DNA of 24,151 bases from the IMG/VR virus record IMGVR_UViG_3300045936_000294, positions 1-24,151 of that record, one strand, 5' to 3'. Under the pieces are notes generated by a model, which saw only the letters and a program-made list of their open reading frames with translations, was not told where the DNA came from and ran no database searches. The DNA is from a virus. Shown one piece after another: positions 12,858 through 20,089 of the stretch (position 1 is the first letter of the stretch; every line of letters starts with the position of its first letter). Made by a program: the position numbers and the translations under genes.

Positions 12858-15053
12858 ATGACACCCGACATTAGTGAAATCTCCACGGAGTTCCAGGAAC
12901 TCATCAATGGCCCGGCGGACGACGTAACTCGCCGGCAGCTCAACTACAACACCCGCTATTGCGTCTGGTCTGGCCAATCGTCCGACCTGAAGAAGTGGAA
13001 GAAGAACCAACCCGCCGGCCAGGACGTGGTCCCGTGGGAAGGCGCCACGGACAGCCGGATCTTCCTGGTCGATCAATATATCAACGAGGACGTGGACACC
13101 CTTTGTTTGAGTTTCACCCAGGCTACGCCTGAGGCGAAGCCCGTCGCCCTCGATGACATCGCCAAGGCCAGACGGACCTCGCAGTTCCTGCAATGGCTCT
13201 GGGGCTCTCAAATTGAGGACATCGATGCCGAGGTCGAGATCCTTGCCAACGGAATGCTCGAAGATGGGATCGCTTATATCTCCGTGACCTGGGAGCGAAA
13301 GGTCGAGCTCACCGAAGAGGAGATGACGATCGAGAACATCATCAACGCCGCCCAGCAAGCGCAATTCCGAATGGCCCAGGGCGATCCCGACCCGAATCTC
13401 CAACTCCTCGTGGCTCTTCCCCAGACGCTCATGGACCCGGATCGGGATGAGGCCTCGGTTGAAATCATAAAGGTGCTTTACAAGCAGCAGGCTGCGACTC
13501 CGGATCTTTATGAGACGGAGATTCCTGACCCGTCGAGCGAGGATATTCGCAAAGGGCTCAAGGAACTCCGGGAGACCGGTCGGACGACGATCGTGGTTCC
13601 CAAACTTGTAAGCAACAAGCCGCGTGTAACGGCGCTCCGGGATCGGCTCGATCTCTTTCTGCCCGACGACACCCAACGACTCCAGGATGCGCGGCGAGTG
13701 TATCGGAGGGAATTCGTCACGGCCGAGGAGCTCGACAATCGCCAGCTCGCGATGGGGTACGATGAAGATTGGGTCAAGGAAGTGAAGGAGCGAGGCAAAG
13801 GCCAGTCCACGGCTGCCTGGTACTCCGGTCTCGAGCAGCGATCGGCCCAGGGAATTTCGAATAGTCGGCGAACCCCGGGTGATCCGTTTCTCGATATCGA
13901 CAACCTCTATGAGATCGTCCACTGCTATGAGCGCAAATCGGATGATCGGGGTGTGCCTGGAATCTATTGCACCGTCTTTTCACCCGTCGTCACAAATTCA
14001 CATGGCAAGGAGATCTACGCCTATTCTGAGCTCATCGATTATGATCATGGCCGATATCCGTTCGTGGAATTCCCCCGCGAGCGATTGAGTCGGCGCTGTA
14101 CCGATTCCCGGGGCTATGGGGAGGTGGGCGCGACCTTTCAGAAGCTCCTCAAGCTCGAGGCGGATTCCCGGAGCGATTCAACCAATCTCTCGACAATCCC
14201 TCCCCTCATGCATCCCGCCGGCCGGCCGCCGACCAGGTGGGGTCCTGGGGTAAAGCATCCTTACATCCGGCCCAACGAGTATTATTGGGCGGCAGTTCCA
14301 ACCCCGCCCGCAACCTCATTCGAGGTTTCAAAGGATATCCACCTGCAGGCGGACCGGAGCTTTGGACGGCCCACTCCCGATGCGGATCCGACCTATGCCC
14401 GCAATCGGCGGATGCGAATGGTAGGCCGCTGGCTTGCCTGCTGGACTCACGTCCTTGAGCAGGTCTTTGCTCTCTGCCAGCAATTCGAGCCGGACGTGTT
14501 CTGGTTCCGGGTGACTGGCCAGATCGATGGAGAGCCAATCCGGGCGAGCCGGGAGGACATCCAGGGCAAGTACGATCTCTCCCTGACATTCAACATTGCC
14601 GGCCTCGAGCCGGACCTCCTCAAGCAACAGTTTGAGATGCTCATACAGTTTGTCCAGGCGGTGGACATGGGCGGGACGGTGGATCGCGATCAACTCCTCC
14701 GATTGGGTCTCGAGGCAATCAACCCGGCCTTTGCGGAGCGGCTATTGAAGAATCCTCAAGGGGCGGCCCAAGCGGAGGTTGATGCCGAGCGGGCGGTCAT
14801 CACGGGACTTCTCAACGGCATCGATAACGACGTGCAACCGAACCAGGCTCATGCGCTTCGGTTGCAGACATTCGACCAGATCATGCAAACCAACAGTCGG
14901 GCCCTCCAGATCGCCTCCGAGAATCCCCAGGTGGCAGAGCTCCTCAAGAAGAGGCGAACCCAGCTTCAGTTCGCCGTGGAACAGAAGACCGTGAACGCCC
15001 AGGCAGGCAGGATTGGAACAATGCCGAGCTCGCAAGTGGGGGCGGCCGGATGA
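12858..15053 (+). CDS. Portal protein
   Basis: 731 aa from ATG 12858 (no Shine-Dalgarno seen). Position after terminase, size close to P22-like portals (about 725 aa) and sequence style all agree. The N-terminal half is acidic-aromatic with SRIFLVDQYINEDVDTL and QFLQWLWGSQIEDID; the middle holds stem/wing regions with GRYPFVEFPRERLSRR, RGYGEVGATFQKLLKLEADSRS and the LMHPAGR core; the C-terminal part is helical (LLKQQFEMLIQFVQAVD; HALRLQTFDQIMQTNSRALQ), as in the barrel helices of podovirus portals. Twelve copies would form the ring through which terminase moves DNA and to which the neck attaches. Scaffold and capsid follow after a cargo zone instead of directly. Confidence 0.85.
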   Translation: MTPDISEISTEFQELINGPADDVTRRQLNYNTRYCVWSGQSSDLKKWKKNQPAGQDVVPWEGATDSRIFLVDQYINEDVDTLCLSFTQATPEAKPVALDDIAKARRTSQFLQWLWGSQIEDIDAEVEILANGMLEDGIAYISVTWERKVELTEEEMTIENIINAAQQAQFRMAQGDPDPNLQLLVALPQTLMDPDRDEASVEIIKVLYKQQAATPDLYETEIPDPSSEDIRKGLKELRETGRTTIVVPKLVSNKPRVTALRDRLDLFLPDDTQRLQDARRVYRREFVTAEELDNRQLAMGYDEDWVKEVKERGKGQSTAAWYSGLEQRSAQGISNSRRTPGDPFLDIDNLYEIVHCYERKSDDRGVPGIYCTVFSPVVTNSHGKEIYAYSELIDYDHGRYPFVEFPRERLSRRCTDSRGYGEVGATFQKLLKLEADSRSDSTNLSTIPPLMHPAGRPPTRWGPGVKHPYIRPNEYYWAAVPTPPATSFEVSKDIHLQADRSFGRPTPDADPTYARNRRMRMVGRWLACWTHVLEQVFALCQQFEPDVFWFRVTGQIDGEPIRASREDIQGKYDLSLTFNIAGLEPDLLKQQFEMLIQFVQAVDMGGTVDRDQLLRLGLEAINPAFAERLLKNPQGAAQAEVDAERAVITGLLNGIDNDVQPNQAHALRLQTFDQIMQTNSRALQIASENPQVAELLKKRRTQLQFAVEQKTVNAQAGRIGTMPSSQVGAAG

Positions 15054-15073
15054 GCTGAGGAAAGGAAGAAGAA

Positions 15074-15334
15074 ATGACTTTTGTTGAGCTCCAAGAGCGG
15101 GCACGAATCCTAACACCCGAACAGATCGAATCCTCGCTGGCGCTCCTGATGCGCGATCCGCGGTTTCCCGCGATGCTCCGCGTCTTATCCGATCACCGGG
15201 AATCGTTGATGGTGGGGGTGTGTGGTCCGCAGGTGGCGGGCCGACCGGAGGCCTCGAGCATCATGGCGCACGGGCTGGGCGGGGTAGACGCAATCCTGAG
15301 CATCGAATCACGGCTGCATGGACTCCTCGAATGA
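15074..15334 (+). CDS. Small hypothetical virion-region protein
   Basis: 86 aa from ATG 15074, with GGAAGAAGAA just upstream (AAGGAAG). Helical N-terminal half (TFVELQERARILTPEQIESSLALLMRD in pieces: FVELQERARIL, PEQIESSLALLM), then HRESLMVGVCG and a Gly/Ala-rich end (HGLGGVDAILSIESRLHGLL). Similar small helical proteins often follow the portal gene in tailed phages. Function unknown; the stop is followed by the first NNGGC array. Confidence 0.55.
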   Translation: MTFVELQERARILTPEQIESSLALLMRDPRFPAMLRVLSDHRESLMVGVCGPQVAGRPEASSIMAHGLGGVDAILSIESRLHGLLE

Positions 15335-15337
15335 ATC

Positions 15338-15442
15338 TTGGCTGGGCGTGGCCCGGCAGGGCTCGGCATGGCAGCGTCCGGCTAGGTCGGGCATGGCGCG
15401 GCGTGGCAATCCCATGGTCCCGCGCGTGCGCGGGACCACAGC
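15338..15442 (+). repeat. NNGGC array plus hairpin, copy 1
   Basis: From 15338 to 15407 the sequence is a degenerate five-base repeat NNGGC (TTGGC TGGGC GTGGC CCGGC ...) with only a few slips. It is followed by CAATCCCA and a perfect 10-bp stem TGGTCCCGCG / CGCGGGACCA (15415-15424 and 15429-15438) with a four-base loop, then CAGC. A TTTTT tract at 15451-15455 follows a few bases later, so this copy might also stop transcription. Confidence 0.85.
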
Positions 15443-15454
15443 TTTCTCGATTTT

Positions 15455-15596
15455 TCGGCGCGGCGAGGCATGGCTTGGCAAGGCCAGGTATGGGCCAGGT
15501 TTGGCATGGCGATGCGTGGCAAGGGTCGGGCGGGGAAAGGCGCGGCAATGCACGGCGCGGCAATTCCATGGTCCCGCGTAAATGCGGGACCACAGC
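15455..15596 (+). repeat. NNGGC array plus hairpin, copy 2
   Basis: The array (15455-15561) is less regular, with several 6-base steps, but keeps NNGGC as its unit (GCGGC GAGGC ATGGC TTGGC AAGGC). Then AATTCCA and a 9-bp stem TGGTCCCGC / GCGGGACCA (15569-15577 and 15584-15592) with loop GTAAAT, then CAGC. Together with copy 1 it fills the whole 301-base gap 15335-15635; no gene is seen there, and reading frames through it are by-products of the array. Confidence 0.85.
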
Positions 15597-15635
15597 TTTT
15601 GAACGCGGGAAACCACTCAAAACAAAAGGATAACA

Positions 15636-16232
15636 ATGGCACTCAGCACACTCCGAATGCGTTGGACGGGGGTCCGTCCGCTTCTCATGGCGAACATCCG
15701 GGCGGTGGACACGACGGATTCCAAGGTGAAGGAGATCAAGAGCCTTACGCAAAAGCGAACCAAGGACACGACGGACACGGAACGGGAACGGATCGCCCAA
15801 CTCGAGTGGGAAATCTCGACCTACTGGGACCCAAAGCTTGGGTTTTATATCCCCTCCCAGAACATCGAGCGGTGCATCCAGATGGGAGGGACCAAGGACC
15901 GCCTGGGCAAGAAACTGACCGCTGCGGTCTGGCTGACCGACCTGATGGTCCCCATCCAGAACCGGACCCGGCATCGAACTCTGGAGGCGTACTATGAAGA
16001 CCCTGCCTTTCGTTTCCGGACGGCGGTCAGGACGCCGCCCCGGACGGGCGGAAGGCAGATGAAGAGCCGGGCGATGATCCCGACCGGGTGGATGATCGAG
16101 TTTGAGCTCAATTATGACGACAAGGAGTTGAACAAGGAACAGATCGAGTCCTCCGTGGGGAATGCCGGGGTGATGGTAGGCCTCGGTGATTGGCGCCCCA
16201 AGTTTGGCCGGTTCACCTCGGAAACCATTTGA
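15636..16232 (+). CDS. Hypothetical virion-region protein
   Basis: 198 aa from ATG 15636 with AAGGA seven bases upstream. The N-terminal part is a basic strand-rich stretch followed by a charged helix with TTDTERERIAQLEWEIS. The middle holds WDPKLGFYIPSQNIERCI, and the end IPTGWMIEFELNYDD, then helix EQIESSVGNAG and VGLGDWRPKFGRF. The GLGDWRPKFGRF closing motif recurs in phage proteins in my recollection, but I cannot give a family name or function. Mixed alpha/beta, soluble, no Cys pair. It lies between two repeat modules, one on each side. Confidence 0.6.
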   Translation: MALSTLRMRWTGVRPLLMANIRAVDTTDSKVKEIKSLTQKRTKDTTDTERERIAQLEWEISTYWDPKLGFYIPSQNIERCIQMGGTKDRLGKKLTAAVWLTDLMVPIQNRTRHRTLEAYYEDPAFRFRTAVRTPPRTGGRQMKSRAMIPTGWMIEFELNYDDKELNKEQIESSVGNAGVMVGLGDWRPKFGRFTSETI

Positions 16233-16260
16233 AGATCTCCATGGCGCAGCAATGCACACC

Positions 16261-16340
16261 AAGGCCGAGCGTGGCAGGGCTCGGCACGGCTCAGGCTCGG
16301 CAAGGCAATTCCACGGTCCCGCATCGCGCGGGACCGCAGC
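16261..16340 (+). repeat. NNGGC array plus hairpin, copy 3
   Basis: A shorter array (about 16261-16306; GTGGC AGGGC TCGGC ACGGC ...) shares 14 identical bases GGCAGGGCTCGGCA with copy 1. The stem is CGGTCCCGC / GCGGGACCG (16314-16322 and 16328-16336) with loop ATCGC, then CAGC. Relative to copies 1 and 2 the outermost pair has changed from T-A to C-G on both arms. The next gene starts 23 bases downstream. Confidence 0.85.
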
Positions 16341-16362
16341 CTCAAATAAAGGATTCAGACCG

Positions 16363-16860
16363 ATGAATGAGACTCGCAAATTTCCGTTATGGAAGAACGT
16401 CGTCCTCCTGCTTGAGGAGCAGGGGGTCAACTGCGACACCGTGATCAAGACCGAGTGGCTCGAAGCGGAGCTGCAACTGAAGTACGGGACGCCGCAATTT
16501 GGCGGGTCGATCCACAAGATCCGACTCCACTTCGAGCACATGGGTCTTTACCTCACGCAATCGGAGCAGCGCGGGAAGCAATTCGTCTTCCTGCCCTACC
16601 GGGACAATTTCAAGAAGATCCAGTCCTTCGACCGCCAGGCGAAGGCAAAGTTGAAGCGCGGTCTCATCCTGGGGGCTTCGACTCCCGTTGATGGGATGAC
16701 CGAGGAGGAGCGGGTCCGCCATGAGCGATGGACCGAGGCAGCCGGGGTCCGTTCGGCCTTCCTGCACCGGTCCATTTCAACCCTCAAGCGCCTCTCTGAA
16801 TCCTTCAAGAAACCCCGCCCAAAGCTCGCCCCGACCCAGTTGCCGGAGATAAAAGGCTAA
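16363..16860 (+). CDS. Hypothetical protein with winged-helix-like N-terminus
   Basis: 165 aa. ATG 16363 is chosen because AAAGGA lies about ten bases upstream and because the longer frame (from 16186) would read through repeat module 3. The first 90 residues (WKNVVLLLEEQGVNCDTV, KTEWLEAELQLKYG, SIHKIRLHFEHMGLYLTQ, KQFVFLPYRDNFKKI) alternate helices and strands like a winged helix or small DNA-contact domain. The rest is helical and basic, ending in a proline-rich tail. A small-terminase or head-assembly role is possible, but nothing specific is seen. It is the last plus-strand gene before the inverted cargo block. Confidence 0.55.
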   Translation: MNETRKFPLWKNVVLLLEEQGVNCDTVIKTEWLEAELQLKYGTPQFGGSIHKIRLHFEHMGLYLTQSEQRGKQFVFLPYRDNFKKIQSFDRQAKAKLKRGLILGASTPVDGMTEEERVRHERWTEAAGVRSAFLHRSISTLKRLSESFKKPRPKLAPTQLPEIKG

Positions 16861-16893
16861 ACAAATCGCGTGGGGAAGAAGCGGCCACCAACC

Positions 16894-17406
16894 TCAATTT
16901 ATCAGCTCGGCTTGATCCACGACGGGTTTTGTGATCTCGAGACCTTCAACTCCACTGTCCTTATCAAGCTCAAGTAGCCCAAGGTTTTTCTTGTTTTTTC
17001 CACCGCCATCAAAGGTGAAGAATCTCCGGGCTTTGCATGTTAGAGCTGTAGCGAGGTGAATTGCATCGGGCGTACCCAGAATTTTTCCGCTCTTGTGCTT
17101 CAGAAAGCGGTCCCGAAGTTCTCTTGCTTTCAAGGCGATTGCCGTGTCGAGGTCGTAAGCGATATGGTCCTGACTGCCGAAAGCCTTTCGAAATAGCTTT
17201 TCTTTTTCCGGCTCCATGTTTGAACCGAGTACCTCAACCAGAGTGAGTGTTGAAGAGATGATAATGTTCTTTCGCTCGTAATTTTCCTTCAGTATTTGGG
17301 CGATTGCATCAAGGTGCGCCTGTCCGTGGGATTTCTCATCCCTCAGCCACGCGAGATAAACGCAAGCATCCCAATAGAACACTGGGATTTTATCAGTCCC
17401 ACTCAT
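16894..17406 (-). CDS. PIN-domain ribonuclease-like protein
   Basis: 170 aa from ATG 17406. The acidic PIN residues are all visible: D13 in FYWDACVYLAWL, E58 in LTLVEVLGS, D114 in GTPDAIHLATAL, and D133 in FFTFDGG. PIN proteins of this size cut RNA with metal ions; VapC toxins are the best known. The start lies inside the end of the partner gene (14-base overlap), partner first, the usual antitoxin-toxin order. The C-terminal 35 residues extend beyond a minimal VapC. All catalytic positions are intact, so it should be active. It is read against the flanking virion genes. Confidence 0.85.
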   Translation of the reverse strand: MSGTDKIPVFYWDACVYLAWLRDEKSHGQAHLDAIAQILKENYERKNIIISSTLTLVEVLGSNMEPEKEKLFRKAFGSQDHIAYDLDTAIALKARELRDRFLKHKSGKILGTPDAIHLATALTCKARRFFTFDGGGKNKKNLGLLELDKDSGVEGLEITKPVVDQAELIN

Positions 17407-18214
17407 CCCGGATGTTTCTCACAAATTCGACGGAGGAGAGGGCGTTGGATTTCTCGGTGGCTATTCCTCTTAAGTCCTTAAGGTGAACCTCAGGTTTGTC
17501 AGGCAAGACCGTGAATTCTCGGACAGAAACACGAAATGGATACGGGCTTTGCGCACGGAAGTATTTGACTCCTTCCACTCTGACATACTGCCCCAATGCG
17601 TCGCGAAGCTGTTCTGAGCTGCCTGGCAGAAAGTCGCACCGTATTTTTTGTGCTCCGACGCGCGGATAAATCCAGAACCGTCGAGCATGGCCGTGAATGT
17701 TAATAGTATCGAGGCTGCCTTCCACGTGACCGTAAGAGGCGTCTTCTTCATTGAGTAATGTTTGAAGATTCGCTTCGAAACTCTTGTCCAGGCGTACACG
17801 GCTGCTTCCATTGGAAATGGTGACTGTTTTGAAAGACGGCTCTGCGCCTGCAACCAGATTGCGAAGATGCTCGAGCAGGTTCTCGTCGAGCTCAGGTGAA
17901 ATGGGTGCCTTCTTGCTTATCGCTTCAAGCTCTTGAAAGAATCGGTGGTGTCTGCGGGCAATATGGTCGGCTTTGGGCTTGGGGAAGCTCCGGCGTATAA
18001 TCGGCTCGAGTGTCAGTCGCAGTGGACTAGCGTGACTTACGTTGACGATCCGATAATAAAGCGTCGGACTTCCGGTTCCTCCGACTAACCTATCGATCCC
18101 ATTGAGTGTTGTGAGTAAATGATTGAGGCTGTCACAGAGTTCGTCCGCCCTCACGTGACCAGCTTCGGAATCTGTGCCCTCGACGGTGAGTGTAATGAGG
18201 TTTTCTGCGTCCAT
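17393..18214 (-). CDS. Partner protein of the PIN nuclease, unknown family
   Basis: 273 aa from ATG 18214; TTG 18247 would add 11 residues. It starts with strand ITLTVEGTD, a helix with DELCDSLNHLLTTLNGID, and strand YYRIVNVSHASPLRLTLEPI. A helical middle follows (residues about 85-125), and a beta-rich C-terminal half with DTINIHGHARRFWIYPRV, QKIRCDFL and GQYVRVEGVKYFRAQ, OB-like in feel, ending LKDLRGIAT and VEFVRNIRDEW. No AbrB, RHH or HTH domain is seen, so it is not a classical VapB-type antitoxin, which are mostly under 100 aa. Its length, order and overlap with the PIN gene still suggest that it controls, targets or neutralises the nuclease. I have an impression that similar proteins sit next to PIN genes elsewhere, but cannot name a family. 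Confidence 0.7.
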   Translation of the reverse strand: MDAENLITLTVEGTDSEAGHVRADELCDSLNHLLTTLNGIDRLVGGTGSPTLYYRIVNVSHASPLRLTLEPIIRRSFPKPKADHIARRHHRFFQELEAISKKAPISPELDENLLEHLRNLVAGAEPSFKTVTISNGSSRVRLDKSFEANLQTLLNEEDASYGHVEGSLDTINIHGHARRFWIYPRVGAQKIRCDFLPGSSEQLRDALGQYVRVEGVKYFRAQSPYPFRVSVREFTVLPDKPEVHLKDLRGIATEKSNALSSVEFVRNIRDEWD

Positions 18215-18247
18215 TTTTACAATTGGGGGCAAAGAGATGGCCGTCAA

Positions 18248-18438
18248 TAACCTGATAAGACAGGAATCCCGAATTGCGATACAAATTTGAATTAATTCTG
18301 TGTTCAGTTATTAACGAATGTGCTCATCCCTCTTGTGGTGAGATTTCGCCGTTTGGCATCGAGGTGACTTCTTAAGCGTTCGGCGCACGCTGCCCATGCT
18401 TTCATTCAAGGACCAGTTCCTTGACCTTGTGTCATGGG
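18248..18438 (-). promoter_or_regulatory. AT-rich upstream region of the PIN module
   Basis: About 190 bases without a gene lie between the PIN partner and the XhlA-like gene, both on the minus strand. The part nearest the partner (18248-18320) is clearly richer in A and T than its surroundings and holds a perfect palindrome GAATTAATTC (18289-18298), a possible operator. No convincing -35/-10 pair could be assigned. No tRNA fold is seen. Confidence 0.2.
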
Positions 18439-18687
18439 TCAGCCCGTGAACTTGGAATGCGTCAGAATCCACCCGAGGACGGCGGTCGCGAACGCGATCG
18501 TGGCGGGGATAATGATGAGAGCGGCCCGTATCAATCCCTTCAGTTCAGCCAACTGCCGGGTGTGATCGTTCAGAACTGTATTAATTCCATCAAACTTCAG
18601 GTCGAGATGTTCTTCCAGTCGGTTGATCCGGGTATCCAGTCGGACAATGTCCTGTTCAGCGGTCATAATCTGCGCCGGGCTCTCCAC
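18439..18687 (-). CDS. XhlA-like small membrane protein (holin-associated type)
   Basis: 82 aa, GTG start at 18687 with GAGG nine bases upstream; ATG 18666 is an alternative. The first 50 residues form a coiled coil (IVRLDTRINRLEEHLDLKF, VLNDHTRQLAELKGLI), followed by one membrane helix (about 54-76, AALIIIPATIAFATAVLGWIL) and a short polar tail. This plan and length match the haemolysin XhlA-type proteins, which work with holins in phage-like particles. There is no holin or endolysin gene next to it, and it lies in the inverted cargo block, so a lysis role is possible but not shown. Confidence 0.6.
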   Translation of the reverse strand: MESPAQIMTAEQDIVRLDTRINRLEEHLDLKFDGINTVLNDHTRQLAELKGLIRAALIIIPATIAFATAVLGWILTHSKFTG

Positions 18688-18895
18688 TTTGGGTTGCCTC
18701 GTGCCTGAAATCTACATCTCCCCACTCGACAAATCTAGTCCGAACCCTTCGGAACCCTTCCGAATTGACGAACTTCCCTCCGTTCGACCTTGCCCAAGGT
18801 CGCCTTTCCCCTGCCAAACTGCCCGCTGAATAGCGGCCCCACGTCTCGCGCCGGCCCTTGGTCAAGCAACCTTGGGCGAAGCGGACGGCAATAGA

Positions 18896-20068
18896 ATGGC
18901 AGACGCAATAGCGGCGGGTGACGGTGCCCCGCCAGTCCCGCAAAGCGCGGACCCGGCCTCGCTACCAGCGAGCCCAGCACCGGCTGAAACGCAGGCGGAA
19001 GGCAATGCTTCGGTTCTCGAGTATGCCCGGCGCAAATTGCGCCAGAGGGAAGCTGCGAGGGCGGCGAAGCAGGCCAAAGGTCAGTCAACAGGTGGTGCCC
19101 AGAAGCAGCCGGGCCCGCCCGAGACCGACCCGGTAGCTGAACCAGTTCTTTCTCAACCAGCAGCAGCAACAACAGCCGAACCGGAATCCGGAGCAGCGCC
19201 AGAAGTTCCCCAGGAGGAACCGGAGCCCTCTTCCGAGGGCACGCAGGAAGCGGAGAGCGACCTGCCGGATGATGCGCCCGACTGGATCAAGAAGCGGATC
19301 GCCCGATTCACACGCCAGAAGGGCGAACTCGAGCGAAAGATTGCCGAGATCGAAACCGAGCGGGCGTCACTGCGATCGGAGATGGAGCAAGCCAGGTCGG
19401 CCAGTCCTCCTCTCCCGGTCGTGGTGAACCAGGCCGACCCAGCGAGCCAATTCGTGAACGAGCAACAACTCGACACGGCAGTCTCCGAGGCGCGGCACCT
19501 CAAGCGGTGGTGCGAACGCCATCCCGATGGCGGGACCTTGCAAGTGCGCAACGGAAAGGGTGGATACGAACAGCGGGAATTCTCGGCCGAACAAGTCCAG
19601 TCAATGCGAGAGGCAGCCGAGGATGACCTCGAGGAGCACCTGCCGCGGCGCCGGGAACACTTGCGGCACGAGGCAGCGATCACGGCACAAGCCGTCCGCG
19701 AGCACCCGTGGTTGACGGACAAGGCCTCTCCAAGGACGGCTCTGTTTCGAAAGGTCCTTGAAGGGGATCCCAGCATCCGGCTCCGGCCCGACTGGGCGCG
19801 AGTGACCGCGATCTTTGTGCGTGGACTCGAGGCCGTCGAGGCTGATGGCAAGGCGGCCGCGGCGCCGCCAAAGCCAAAGGCCGGCACGCCCCCGCCGAAG
19901 CTCCCGGGTCCGAGTGCGTCGGCCCCTCCCAAGAAGGGCCCGATCGCCGTGGGACAGGCTGAACTTGCTGCTGCAGAGAAGGAATGGAGAGAGACACCGA
20001 GCCACAGAACTTTTGCCAGGCTGCAACAGATCAAACGCGAACAGAGACAACAAACGAGCGCGGGATGA
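18896..20068 (+). CDS. Head scaffolding-like protein
   Basis: 390 aa from ATG 18896; TTG 18872 would add eight residues. Directly upstream of the major capsid gene, where scaffold genes sit. The N-terminal 130 residues are low-complexity Ala/Pro/Glu; then a coiled coil (about 130-165: KKRIARFTRQKGELERKIAEI, ETERASLRSEME), a central helical part with HLKRWCERHPDGGTLQVRNG, and a Pro/Lys-rich linker before a basic helical C-terminus (AELAAAEKEWRET; FARLQQIKREQRQ), as in scaffolds that touch the capsid shell by a basic C-terminal helix. It would guide procapsid assembly and then leave. No protease domain is seen. The 208-base gap before it (18688-18895) shows only weak inverted repeats and no gene. 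Confidence 0.72.
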   Translation: MADAIAAGDGAPPVPQSADPASLPASPAPAETQAEGNASVLEYARRKLRQREAARAAKQAKGQSTGGAQKQPGPPETDPVAEPVLSQPAAATTAEPESGAAPEVPQEEPEPSSEGTQEAESDLPDDAPDWIKKRIARFTRQKGELERKIAEIETERASLRSEMEQARSASPPLPVVVNQADPASQFVNEQQLDTAVSEARHLKRWCERHPDGGTLQVRNGKGGYEQREFSAEQVQSMREAAEDDLEEHLPRRREHLRHEAAITAQAVREHPWLTDKASPRTALFRKVLEGDPSIRLRPDWARVTAIFVRGLEAVEADGKAAAAPPKPKAGTPPPKLPGPSASAPPKKGPIAVGQAELAAAEKEWRETPSHRTFARLQQIKREQRQQTSAG

Positions 20069-20077
20069 AACCCGCGC
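20058..20077 (+). terminator. Perfect hairpin over the scaffold stop codon
   Basis: GCGCGGG (20058-20064) and CCCGCGC (20071-20077) form a 7-bp stem with loop ATGAAA, which contains the scaffold TGA (20066-20068). No T run follows, so termination is unlikely. Its place 13 bases before the capsid ATG suggests control of capsid translation or mRNA processing. Confidence 0.35.
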
Positions 20078-20089
20078 GCCAATGCAGCC

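Noticed and set aside
15338-16340. Repeat modules as a CRISPR array
   Set aside because: Units are five bases with degenerate positions, hairpins are far apart with genes between them, and no cas genes are present.
15261-16541. Long minus-strand ORF of 426 codons across the repeat modules
   Set aside because: It reads antisense through a supported gene and two NNGGC arrays; the five-base period simply lacks stop codons. Composition (runs of Cys, His, Ala, Pro) is not protein-like.
18248-18438. tRNA or structured RNA in the gap of the cargo block
   Set aside because: I looked for a cloverleaf and for a T-loop motif and found none.
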